NCBI GenBank assembly: GCA_035513215.1
Contig: DATKCK010000069.1
Span: 1 to 61,291 of the forward strand
Reading direction: 5' to 3'
DNA from: DATCZB01 sp035513215
Lineage (GTDB): Bacteria; Pseudomonadota; Gammaproteobacteria; Steroidobacterales; Rariloculaceae
DNA length: 61,291 bases
Shown here piece by piece: positions 40,958 to 49,244 of the stretch. Positions within the stretch are counted from its first letter, which is position 1. Every line of letters begins with the position of its first letter. The position numbers and the translations under genes were made by a program. The notes under the pieces are model-generated. The model was not told where the DNA came from. It was given only the letters and a program-made list of their open reading frames with translations, and did no database searches.

Positions 40958-41187
40958 TGTTTTCTCCGGTTATAGGCATTCGGATGCAAGAGCAGTACCA
41001 AGTGCCCTTCCGCGACGGACGGGCCGGGACCGGCACCATCCCGCGCGATTTTTGCATTCGTGATGAAAATCCTGGAAGCGCGCCCTCCTCGTCGCCGACA
41101 GCGGCCATTTCGAGCCCGTCGCGCCCTGGACTTTCACCGCCCTGATTGGGGCTCAACGAACCCGCGCTCATGACTTATACTGCCCGC

Positions 41188-41748
41188 ATGAACAAGATCA
41201 CACCGCTGATGCTGATGCTCGTAGCCGTTTGCGCCAACGCCGAGCGCTATCCCGAAGGCTACGCCGACGACCGTGCCGCCATCGTCGACCTCCAGGGTCG
41301 CTATGTCGTCGCCATGGACTACTTCGATGCCGACGGCTATGCCGCCGTCTTCGCCGAGGATGGCGTGCTCGACTGGGCCGGCGGCATCGTCGAGGGCCGC
41401 GACGCCATCCGTGAATTCATGGCCACGGGTACCTACGATCTCACGCGCGGCGCGCCCAAAGCCGAAACGCCCGACGGGCGGGACTGGCCCTCGACCGTGC
41501 GCCACCTGATCACGAACCAGGTCATCGACGTCGACGGCGACACGGCACAGGCGATCACCTACTGGATACAGTTCAACAACAACACGGACCGCCGCCAGGT
41601 CGAATGGATGCTGTTCGGCTCCTGGTACGACGAGTTCGTCAAGATCGACGGCGAGTGGTTCTTCAGCCTGCACAGGATTCACAACGAGGGGCACCCGCGC
41701 ACGTTCACTGCCGGGCAGGAAAACCCGATCCACCAGCTCGACGACTGA
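41188..41748 (+). CDS. Secreted SnoaL/NTF2-like protein
   Basis: A 186-aa protein with a signal peptide (MNKITPLMLMLVAVCANA). The mature part is an NTF2-like cone: AAIVDLQGRYVVAMDYFDAD, FAEDGVLDWAGGIVEGRDAI, STVRHLITNQVIDVDGDTAQ and WFFSLHRIHNEGHP. This matches SnoaL-like/nuclear transport factor 2 proteins that bind or convert small hydrophobic molecules. The active site is not assigned. Confidence 0.82.
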   Translation: MNKITPLMLMLVAVCANAERYPEGYADDRAAIVDLQGRYVVAMDYFDADGYAAVFAEDGVLDWAGGIVEGRDAIREFMATGTYDLTRGAPKAETPDGRDWPSTVRHLITNQVIDVDGDTAQAITYWIQFNNNTDRRQVEWMLFGSWYDEFVKIDGEWFFSLHRIHNEGHPRTFTAGQENPIHQLDD

Positions 41749-41749
41749 G

Positions 41750-41767
41750 CCCGCGCGGCCGCGCGGG
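41750..41767. terminator. 18-bp GC palindrome between convergent genes
   Basis: CCCGCGCGG and CCGCGCGGG directly abut to form a perfect palindrome between the SnoaL-like gene and the convergent dienelactone-hydrolase gene. It has no T-run, so termination would be of the hairpin-only kind. Confidence 0.4.
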
Positions 41768-41803
41768 GTCGGCGCTATCGACGACGGCTTCGGAGCGCTG
41801 ACT

Positions 41804-42688
41804 TTAAGCCAGCGCTCGCTCGAACAGGGCCAGAAGCCGGCTCCAGGCGCGCTCGGCCTGCTCGTCGTGATAGACAGCCGAGTCCGGCACGCACCAGCCG
41901 TGCTGGGCACCTTCATAGACTTCGATCTCGGCCGCGAGCCCTGCCGCGTCGAAAGATTCGCGCAGCGTGCTCTTGGCCTCGGGATCGTTCGCGTCGTCGT
42001 TCTCGGCGACCGCAATCAGAAACTCCGCGCTCATTTCCGGAATCAGCAGGTGCGGGCTGTCGTCGGCATCGGTTGCCAGACCGCCGCCATGGAAGGTCGC
42101 CGCGGCGCCGATGCGATCGGGCCGCGCGGCCGCCGTGCGCATGACCATCGGCCCACCCATGCAATATCCGATCGTGCCGATCCTGCGGTCCGGCGCGACC
42201 GAGCCGTGCCGATCGAGATAGTCGACGAATGCCCGGGCATCGGTGAAGTGCGTGCCGGGATCGAGCTCGCCGGCGAGCGAGAAGACCCTCTCGCGCACCT
42301 CCGTATCGCCGAAGCTCGCGCCTTCCGGAACGACCGGCGCCCGCGCGCTGCGATAGAACGGATTGACGACGAGCACGGCGTAACCCTGCGCGGCGAGCCT
42401 GCGGCCCAAGTCCATGAAAGTCGGTCTCAGACCCAGAATGTCCGGCCAGACGATGACACCGGCGTGGCTTCCGTCCGGTATATGCGTCATGAAGCAATCC
42501 GCAACCCCATCCGGCGTCTCTATCTCGACCATGCCGGTCAGGATCGGCTGAAACTGCGCTCCCGCAACCGGCGGCAACGCAGCCGCAACGCCGGCGCCGG
42601 CCGTCAGCGCGCCGAATCGCCGCCGCGATACCGGCAGCGCGTCCTCGAGATACCGTGCCCAATCCTTCAGTGTTCGCTCGTCACACAT
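41804..42688 (-). CDS. Dienelactone-hydrolase-family protein, Tat-exported
   Basis: A 294-aa protein, start at 42,688. The N-terminus has a twin-arginine-type signal (VSRRRFGALTAGAGVAAALP). The alpha/beta-hydrolase domain has nucleophile Cys in IGYCMGGPMVM, Asp in VAENDDAND and His in EGAQHGWCVP, the C-D-H triad of dienelactone hydrolases. It would cleave lactone or ester substrates in the periplasm. It is divergent from the gamma-glutamyltransferase-like gene. Confidence 0.88.
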   Translation of the reverse strand: MCDERTLKDWARYLEDALPVSRRRFGALTAGAGVAAALPPVAGAQFQPILTGMVEIETPDGVADCFMTHIPDGSHAGVIVWPDILGLRPTFMDLGRRLAAQGYAVLVVNPFYRSARAPVVPEGASFGDTEVRERVFSLAGELDPGTHFTDARAFVDYLDRHGSVAPDRRIGTIGYCMGGPMVMRTAAARPDRIGAAATFHGGGLATDADDSPHLLIPEMSAEFLIAVAENDDANDPEAKSTLRESFDAAGLAAEIEVYEGAQHGWCVPDSAVYHDEQAERAWSRLLALFERALA

Positions 42689-42745
42689 CGCTCGGCCCCC
42701 ATGTCCTCGGTAACCTCTATGGTATCGTGCTTCGGAAGGGGCAGC

Positions 42746-44461
42746 ATGAACGGAAGAACTTTTCTGACATCCGGAATCGGCGGTTCCGTCGGCGTGCTCG
42801 CGCCGCCCGGCGTTTCGGAAGCCAGCCGTCCCTCGATCGACGCTGAAGACCTGACGAATCGCAATACGAACCGGTCTACCGTCGCATGCCAGAACGGCAT
42901 GGTCTGCGCCAGTCAACCGCTGGCCGCGATGGCAGGCATCGACATTCTGAAATCCGGCGGCAACTGCGTGGACGCCGCGATTGGCGTCAACGCGATGCTC
43001 GGTCTGATGGAGCCGCAGATGTGCGGCATAGGCGGCGATCTGTTTGCCATCTACTGGTCCGAAAGCGACCGGAGATTACACGGCTTGAATGCCAGCGGCC
43101 GCTCGCCCTACGGCTTCGGTCTCGACACGGCCGCGGACAGAGGCCTTGCCGTCATTCCGGCGATCGATCCGCTTTCCTGGACCGTTCCGGGGTGCGTGAG
43201 CGGCTGGGAGATGCTCAGCGAGCGCTTCGGCGCGCTCGGTCTCGCACGTTGTCTGGCTCCTGCCATCGAATACGCGGAGGCCGGCTTCCCTCTCTCGCCC
43301 GTCATCGCGCAGGACTTCATACGATCCTTCCCGAACCCGGGTCTTGACGCCGTCTACTTTCCGGACGGTCGAGCGCCGCGTTTCGGCGACGTCTTCCGAA
43401 ACCCCGAGCTTGCGCGCTCCTACCGACTGATCGCCGACCAGGGGCCGGCCGCCTTCTACGAGGGCGAGATCGGCGAGGCGATCATCGCGAAATCGGCGGC
43501 GCTCGGCGGCTGCATGACGATGCGCGATCTGGCGGACCACACGGCGAACTGGATCGATCCGGTCAGCGCGAGCTATCGAGGCTTCGACGTCTGGGAGCTG
43601 CCGCCGAACGGGCAGGGCATCACGGTCTTGCAGATGCTGAACCTGCTCGAGCATTTCGATTTAGGCGAGCTCGAGCCGAACTCGGCCGAGCACCTGCACT
43701 TGCTGATCGAGGCCAAGAAGCTCGCTTACGAGGACCGCGCCCGTTATTACGCGGATCCCGAATTTGCCGAAGTTCCGGTCGACCGGCTGATATCGAAGGA
43801 ATATGCGGCAGAGCGCGTCAGGCTCATCGATCCCCGCCGCGCCGGTCGAATCGTCGGGCCCGGCGACCCGACGCTCGATTCCGACACCGTCTATCTGACG
43901 GTTGCCGACAGGCAGGGCAACATGATCTCGCTGATTCAGAGCATCTACGGCAGCTTCGGATCGGAGCGTTGCCCGGACGGGACCGGTTTCGCGATGCAGA
44001 ACCGCGGCCAGGCGTTCTCGCTCGATCCGGGTCACGCGAACCGCCTCGAGCCGCACAAGCGACCGTTTCACACGATCATCCCGGGCTTCGTGACGGAAGA
44101 CGGCCGTCCCCGCCTGGCTTTCGGCGTCATGGGAGGCGCGTTTCAGCCTCAGGGCCACTGCCAGGTCTTGATGAACATGCTCGACTTCGGCATGTCGCCG
44201 CAGCAGGCCGGCGATCAGCCGAGGGTCGGGCACACCGGCAGCTCCGAGCCGAGCTCGGAAGCGAGCACCGGTTTGGGGCTGGTCAGCTTCGAAGATGGCA
44301 TCGGCGAGTCGGTCAAGCTCGCACTCGCTGACCTGGGACACGAGCTCAGCTCCGCTTCGGGTGCCGCCGGGGGTTATCAGGCGATCTGGCGTTCCGACGA
44401 TCCCAGGGTCTACTTCGGGGGATCCGATCCGCGCAAGGACGGAGCCGCGCTGGGATATTAG
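42746..44461 (+). CDS. Gamma-glutamyltransferase-family protein
   Basis: A 571-aa Ntn-hydrolase precursor. The large-subunit motifs are AAMAGIDILKSGGNCVDAAI, MCGIGGDLFAIYW and GRSPYG. The processing site has the nucleophilic Thr in DSDTVYLTVADRQGN, then MQNRGQAFSLDPGHANRLEP, as in the GGT-like acylase branch. It cleaves gamma-glutamyl or related amide bonds. The start at 42,746 is preceded by GGGGCAGC; the open frame extends far upstream without similarity. The N-terminus (MNGRTFLTSGIGGSVGVL) may be a weak export signal. Confidence 0.88.
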   Translation: MNGRTFLTSGIGGSVGVLAPPGVSEASRPSIDAEDLTNRNTNRSTVACQNGMVCASQPLAAMAGIDILKSGGNCVDAAIGVNAMLGLMEPQMCGIGGDLFAIYWSESDRRLHGLNASGRSPYGFGLDTAADRGLAVIPAIDPLSWTVPGCVSGWEMLSERFGALGLARCLAPAIEYAEAGFPLSPVIAQDFIRSFPNPGLDAVYFPDGRAPRFGDVFRNPELARSYRLIADQGPAAFYEGEIGEAIIAKSAALGGCMTMRDLADHTANWIDPVSASYRGFDVWELPPNGQGITVLQMLNLLEHFDLGELEPNSAEHLHLLIEAKKLAYEDRARYYADPEFAEVPVDRLISKEYAAERVRLIDPRRAGRIVGPGDPTLDSDTVYLTVADRQGNMISLIQSIYGSFGSERCPDGTGFAMQNRGQAFSLDPGHANRLEPHKRPFHTIIPGFVTEDGRPRLAFGVMGGAFQPQGHCQVLMNMLDFGMSPQQAGDQPRVGHTGSSEPSSEASTGLGLVSFEDGIGESVKLALADLGHELSSASGAAGGYQAIWRSDDPRVYFGGSDPRKDGAALGY

Positions 44462-44504
44462 CCGACTCCGGTGAGTGGCGGAGCCGACCGACGAGAACCC
44501 GGCG

Positions 44505-45218
44505 TCATTGCAGCATCCAGCCGCCGTCGATGACGAGATTGACGCCGTTGACACCCTTGTTGTTGAACAGGAACTTCACCGCGTCGACGACGTCCTCGGT
44601 CGTCGCAAGCCGCCCGCCCGGCGTTCGCGCGCGCACGCGCTCGAGCGCTTCGGGCTTGTCGGCCCATGCCGGCGTATCGCCGATGATCCCCGGATGAATC
44701 GCGTTGAAGCGGATCGGCGCGAGCTCCACCGCCATGGCTTTGATCATGCTCCTGACGGCGCCATTGACCATCGTGATCGTCGTCGAGCCGGGATAAGGCC
44801 GCTCGCTCGCGAGACCGCCGAATATGACGACCGAGGCATCCTTGCTGAACCTGCCGAGCATCGTGTGCACGATCTCGGTATAGCCGACGAGCTTGACCGT
44901 CACGCCGCGCCGGGCCTTGGCGATATCGTAGTCGCGCACGCTGTTGTGGTCGCGCTCGACGGCGACGATCAGGAGCCGATCGATCTCGCCGACGTCAGCG
45001 AGCATGCTTGCGATCTTCTCGGGTTCAGCGATATCGAGCGCAATGCCGCGGACGTTGTCGCCGATCTCGGCGGCCGTGGCGGCCGCTCTCTCGGCCGAGC
45101 GGCTCGTGATGATGACCTCGCTGTCGAGCGATGCATAACGCTCAGCGAGCGCGCGACCGATGCCGCCGGTGCCGCCTATGATCAGAACCTTGGCGTCGAG
45201 CTTGTCGTGAACGGCCAT
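44505..45218 (-). CDS. SDR-family protein lacking the catalytic Tyr-Lys
   Basis: A 237-aa short-chain dehydrogenase/reductase. The NAD(P) motif GGTGGIG (residues 15-21) and the C-terminal SDR signature (NAIHPGIIGDT, GVNGVNLVIDGGWML) are present. The catalytic region reads GGLASERPYPGSTTITMVNG: no Y-x-x-x-K is found where family members have it, and the N-A-G motif is replaced by IVAVERD. The protein can bind cofactor but is unlikely to be a normal dehydrogenase. Its start overlaps the cupin stop by one base (TGATG), so the two are coupled. Confidence 0.8.
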   Translation of the reverse strand: MAVHDKLDAKVLIIGGTGGIGRALAERYASLDSEVIITSRSAERAAATAAEIGDNVRGIALDIAEPEKIASMLADVGEIDRLLIVAVERDHNSVRDYDIAKARRGVTVKLVGYTEIVHTMLGRFSKDASVVIFGGLASERPYPGSTTITMVNGAVRSMIKAMAVELAPIRFNAIHPGIIGDTPAWADKPEALERVRARTPGGRLATTEDVVDAVKFLFNNKGVNGVNLVIDGGWMLQ

Positions 45219-46150
45219 CAGGCGGACTTCTTCTGTTGCGATGCCCCGGTGGATTTCTTGCTCTGCAACTGCTCGGCGAAGTACTCCCAGTCGCGGGCGA
45301 ACCGATACGAATGCCGCGCCGGCGGCTGCGGTGACTGCGTCTCGAGCCAGCGCACCGTCTTGCCACTCTTGTTGTAGAACGCGTGCGTGCAGCCGACGCC
45401 GGCCCAGAGGAAATCGCCTTCCTTCATCAGATATTTGTCGTCATCGGCCCAGGCCTCGACCTCGCCGTCGATGATGTAATAGGCCTCCTCGAGCGGATGA
45501 TCGTGCGGGTGCGCGTTGCCGTTCGGCTCGTACTCGACCATGAACATCGTGTGCAGCGCGGCATCGAGACGCTCGTCGACGAGCATCTTCAGCGAGATGC
45601 CGCTGTAGATGAGCAACGCCGTCGACATGCTGGCCGAGACCTTTGGCGCGTCCTTTCTCAAGCCCGTGCGCAGCGCATCGACCTTGATGTCGTCGTCGGC
45701 CATGCGGAACAAATGCCTCGACGTCGGGTCTCGGATGTCGAGATCCTCGACCGGCACGTCGGGCGGCGGCCCGAGAAAATAGGTGGCGTCGGCATAATTG
45801 ACGCCTTTCGGCACGGGCGTATTCATGTCGATCCATCGGGCCGTACCGGATTCGGGACCGAGCCAGGCCTGCTTCATGCCGATCGGTATCAGCCCGCAGG
45901 CCCCGGGCTCGAGGCGCCAGGCGCGGTTGTCGAGCATCAGCACGGGATTGCCTTCGAGCACGTAGAAGCTCTTCTCGAACGACTGAAGATGCTGATTCAC
46001 GTGGCCGCCCGCATCGAGCTCGACCAAGCCCCAGCCCGAGTGCACGGCACCGCAGCTGCGGTCGGACAGCGAGAAGCGGCGATAGCCCGAAGCCTCGTCC
46101 GGAAACGCCGTTGCCGGGCGAATGTCGGGTGCCCTGATGAAGTGATGCAT
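45218..46150 (-). CDS. Double-cupin protein (ureidoglycine-aminohydrolase-like)
   Basis: A 310-aa protein with two cupin domains. The first (about 30-115) has HVNQHLQSFEKSFYVLEGNP; the second (about 200-290) has the metal motif NAHPHDHPLEEAYYIIDGE and FLWAGVGCTHAFYN (His ligand). This layout resembles UGlyAH and related bicupins. A Lys/Ser/Gln-rich tail follows. The coupling to an SDR-like gene with a lost active site suggests a joint pathway; the substrate is unknown. The ppk1 stop lies 45 nt upstream. Confidence 0.82.
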   Translation of the reverse strand: MHHFIRAPDIRPATAFPDEASGYRRFSLSDRSCGAVHSGWGLVELDAGGHVNQHLQSFEKSFYVLEGNPVLMLDNRAWRLEPGACGLIPIGMKQAWLGPESGTARWIDMNTPVPKGVNYADATYFLGPPPDVPVEDLDIRDPTSRHLFRMADDDIKVDALRTGLRKDAPKVSASMSTALLIYSGISLKMLVDERLDAALHTMFMVEYEPNGNAHPHDHPLEEAYYIIDGEVEAWADDDKYLMKEGDFLWAGVGCTHAFYNKSGKTVRWLETQSPQPPARHSYRFARDWEYFAEQLQSKKSTGASQQKKSA

Positions 46151-46195
46151 ATCTTCCTCCGCCTTTCCTCGTAGTCTACCAAGACCGGCGGGGCC

Positions 46196-48346
46196 TCAGC
46201 GTTCCGGCGTGCCGGTCGCCAGCGCCTGCTGCGCGCAGTAGCCGCTCGTCGACTGCCGGATCCATTTGTCGTCGGCTCCGAGCAGCCAGGAGCTCGCCTG
46301 ATCATCGAGATACGGAGCGAACACATCGTACTGAATCTGCCGCTTGAGCTCGTCGTCGTCGATCCGGACCAGCATCTCGACCCGCACGTCGAGCTTGTGA
46401 CTCATCAGGTCGGCCGAGGAGATGAACACATCCGCCGATCGGGACGGAAGCGCGTGACCGTTGCCGAAGCACAGCGCGCGTGAGTGCTCGAGAAAGCGTC
46501 CGACGACGCTCTTCACACGAATGCGCTCCGAAAGCCCTGGAACTCCGGGCCGCAGACAGCAAATGCCGCGCACGATGATCTCGATGTCGACACCGGCCTG
46601 CGAGGCGCGGTAGAGCAGGCGGATCATCTGCTCGTCCGAGAGCCTGTTGAGCTTCATCCAAATGGCAGCCGGCTCGCCGTTCTCGGCATTTCGTGTCTCT
46701 CTCTCGATCAGGCCTGCGATGCGTTCGCGCAAGCCAAAAGGGGCGGCGGAGATTTTCGCGAGCCGCTGCGGCGCGGCGCCGCCATGAACGTAGGCGAAGA
46801 CCTGGTCCGCATCGTCGGCCAGTTCCGGGTCTGCCGACAGGAGACTCAAGTCCGTATAGCTGTGACCCGATGAGATACTGTAGTTTCCGGTCGAGCAGTG
46901 CACGTAGCGCCGGACTGCGCCTTTTTCGCGCCGCTCTATGACGAGAAGCTTCGCGTGCACCTTCCGCTCCAGAAAGCCGTAGGAGACGTTCGCCCCGGCC
47001 GACCCGAGAAACGCGGCAAGCTCGATGTTTCTCTTCTCGTCCTCCCGCGCCTGGACCTCGACGACGACATCGACGGTCTTCCCACTTCTTGCGGCCGCTG
47101 CCAGCGCCTGCACGATCAGCGCGTCCTTGCCCGTCCGGTAGAGCGTTTGGCGTATCGCGACCACGGCATCGTCGGCGGCGGCCATGCGAATCAGCGTCAC
47201 GAGAACGTCGAAGTCGTCGTAGGGAAAGTGAAGCATTCGGTCTTTCGCGGCGATCGCCCGAAAAAGATCGCCACGGAACCGGGTGACGAATTCCGGGCCC
47301 TTCGGACAATGCCTGGGAAACGAATGCCTCTCTGCGATCTCCGTGGGCAGAAGCTCGACGAGCTGAATGAGGTCCGCGAGCCCGAGAAACGCATCGGCAA
47401 CGACGAACTCGGATGCGGTGGCCCGACGCCGCGACTTCTCGAGCGCCTTGATCTCCTCCGGCCGCAGCAGGCCGAGCCCCGCGGCCAGCGCGCGCATCAG
47501 GGGCTGCGGCATGCTGCGCTCCACGCGGAGGCGGATGACGTTGGCGCGCTCGCGCCGCTCGACCGCGTCGCGCACGAGAGTGAGCAGATCGTCACCGACG
47601 CCCGAGCGCTTGAGGCTCCCCTCACGCAGCACGCGCGCAAGACCACTGGCCGCGACTCTGGCGTCGTCGAAAAGATCGTTCAGAAAGAGCTTGATGACCT
47701 CTTCTATCGGCATGAACCGGCAGCCGGGACCGGGCAAAGCGAAAAAGCGAGGCAGGTCCGCCGGAATCGGCACGAAGGCCTGGATGTCGTCGAGAGGATC
47801 CGACGAAACCTCGAGCTCCGCGAACAGCAGAAGGTCGCCGTCCCTGATCGATGCGAAAGCGTCCGGCGTCTGAGTCAGGTCGGGCGCCAGACGCGGCAGA
47901 ATCTGCTCGTCGAAACGGCCGGCCAGCCACTCGCGGTCCTCGTCGCTGGCCTCGCCGGCGGCGACGAGATCTACGCCCGCTCGCTTCAGGTCGTCCAGCA
48001 AGTCCCGCCAGCACCGGTCCTGGCGGCGGATCAGGCGATTCGAGTATTTGTCCGCGCGCTTGAGCCGATTCGACGGTTTCGGCTCATGGCGGCCGCGCTT
48101 TCGCTTGTGCAAGCGAATCTGCTCGCGCAGAAAAGCCACCCTGATCCGGTAGAACTCATCGAGCAGCATGCCGGTGATGGCGAGAAATCTCGCGCGCTCG
48201 AGGACCGGATTGGCCGTGTTCTCGGCCTCTTCGAGGACACGCTCGACGAATGCGAGATCCGAAAGATCGCGATCGATGAGGGGAACGCTGCCGTCCGTCT
48301 CGAAGGGCGAAATCCCGGGACGCTCCTCTGAGGTTTCGACGCGCAT
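46196..48346 (-). CDS. ppk1: Polyphosphate kinase 1
   Basis: A 716-aa PPK1 making polyphosphate from ATP. The N-terminal helical domain has DRDLSDLAFVERVLEEAEN and FLAITGMLLDEFYRIRVAFL, then the head domain, then C1/C2 domains with FPYDDFDVLVTLIRMAA, KVHAKLLVIERR (catalytic His) and RRYVHCSTGNYSISSGHSYT. In most PPK1 the latter reads H-x-G-T-G-N-Y-H; here it is HCSTGNYS. VRGICCLRPGVPGLSERIRV marks the C2 domain. It is transcribed away from the ModA/porin genes. Confidence 0.92.
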   Translation of the reverse strand: MRVETSEERPGISPFETDGSVPLIDRDLSDLAFVERVLEEAENTANPVLERARFLAITGMLLDEFYRIRVAFLREQIRLHKRKRGRHEPKPSNRLKRADKYSNRLIRRQDRCWRDLLDDLKRAGVDLVAAGEASDEDREWLAGRFDEQILPRLAPDLTQTPDAFASIRDGDLLLFAELEVSSDPLDDIQAFVPIPADLPRFFALPGPGCRFMPIEEVIKLFLNDLFDDARVAASGLARVLREGSLKRSGVGDDLLTLVRDAVERRERANVIRLRVERSMPQPLMRALAAGLGLLRPEEIKALEKSRRRATASEFVVADAFLGLADLIQLVELLPTEIAERHSFPRHCPKGPEFVTRFRGDLFRAIAAKDRMLHFPYDDFDVLVTLIRMAAADDAVVAIRQTLYRTGKDALIVQALAAAARSGKTVDVVVEVQAREDEKRNIELAAFLGSAGANVSYGFLERKVHAKLLVIERREKGAVRRYVHCSTGNYSISSGHSYTDLSLLSADPELADDADQVFAYVHGGAAPQRLAKISAAPFGLRERIAGLIERETRNAENGEPAAIWMKLNRLSDEQMIRLLYRASQAGVDIEIIVRGICCLRPGVPGLSERIRVKSVVGRFLEHSRALCFGNGHALPSRSADVFISSADLMSHKLDVRVEMLVRIDDDELKRQIQYDVFAPYLDDQASSWLLGADDKWIRQSTSGYCAQQALATGTPER

Positions 48347-48431
48347 GTCGTGTCGATTCTAAGAGAATCTGAGGCGCGCGGCGAAAGGAACCCGAGTTCC
48401 GGGCATTGCGCGAGCGGATGGATCTCGCCGG

Positions 48432-49244
48432 CTAGCGCTCGGCCGATAGCGCGTATCCGTTGCGTTCGAGAATCTCGCCGGCCTCCGGCGTCCGCATGAA
48501 GTCCAGGAACGCGCGCGCCGCGGCATTGTCCGCGGCTCTCTGCAACAGAATCGTATCCTGGCGAATCGGCTCGTGCAGCTCCGATGGAACTATCTCGTAG
48601 GAGGACGTGCCCGCGTAGGCGAGCGCCTGTGACAGCGCGACGAGGCCGAGCTCAGCGTTCTGCGTCTCTATCATCGCGAACGCCTGAGCGATGTTCTGAC
48701 CCCTGACGAGGCGCGGCTCGATCGATTGCCAGGCACCGAGGTTCTCGAGCGCCTCTTTCGCAGCGGCGCCGTAAGGCGCGACCTCGGGCTCGGCGATGGC
48801 GAACCAGCGAAACGGGATTTCGGTGAGTCGCGTCAGCGTTTGCCGATCGACGAGATCGGGGTCGCGAGACCACAGAGCCAGACGTCCGACGGAATACGTG
48901 AAAACGGACGATGGCTCGCCGAGCCCGGCCTCGGCCAGCAGGCGCGGGCGCACCTCGTCCGCCGCGAGCAGAATGTCGAACGGCGCGCCGTTCACGATCT
49001 GCGCGTAGAGCTGACCCGTCGAGCCCGATGTGATCGTGATCCGATGGCCGGTCGCGTCCTCGAACCCCGCGGCCAGCGTCTCGAGCACGCCGCGAAAGTT
49101 CGCGGCAACGGCGATCGTGACTTCGTCGGCGCGCGCCTGCGGGACCGCTGCGCATCCGGCCACCAGGCCGATCAATGCGAGTCGCGCAATAGGGCAGCGC
49201 TCAGCCCGGCGCGCCGCCGAGAAACGAAACCGTCGTTTGAACAT
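48432..49244 (-). CDS. modA: Molybdate-binding periplasmic protein (ModA-like)
   Basis: A 270-aa solute-binding protein with a signal peptide (ARLALIGLVAGCAAVPQARA) and the ModA pattern: VTIAVAANFRGVLETLAAGF, ITITSGSTGQLYAQIVNGAP, DILLAADEVRPRLLAEAGLG, and QNIAQAFAMIETQNAELGLV. It would capture molybdate or tungstate; the modBC transporter genes are not in the window. Its start (49,244) lies 44 nt inside the end of the porin gene, an unusually long overlap that ties their translation. Confidence 0.88.
   Translation of the reverse strand: MFKRRFRFSAARRAERCPIARLALIGLVAGCAAVPQARADEVTIAVAANFRGVLETLAAGFEDATGHRITITSGSTGQLYAQIVNGAPFDILLAADEVRPRLLAEAGLGEPSSVFTYSVGRLALWSRDPDLVDRQTLTRLTEIPFRWFAIAEPEVAPYGAAAKEALENLGAWQSIEPRLVRGQNIAQAFAMIETQNAELGLVALSQALAYAGTSSYEIVPSELHEPIRQDTILLQRAADNAAARAFLDFMRTPEAGEILERNGYALSAER

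Noticed and set aside
41750..41767. Restriction-modification or replication-origin signal
   Set aside because: It is a single GC palindrome between convergent genes with no iterons or DnaA boxes.
41867..42745. Long N-terminal extension of the gamma-glutamyltransferase-like gene
   Set aside because: This part is antisense to the dienelactone hydrolase and lacks similarity; the start at 42,746 gives a normal family length.
46898..48331. 477-aa plus-strand ORF
   Set aside because: It is antisense to ppk1, which has all expected motifs.
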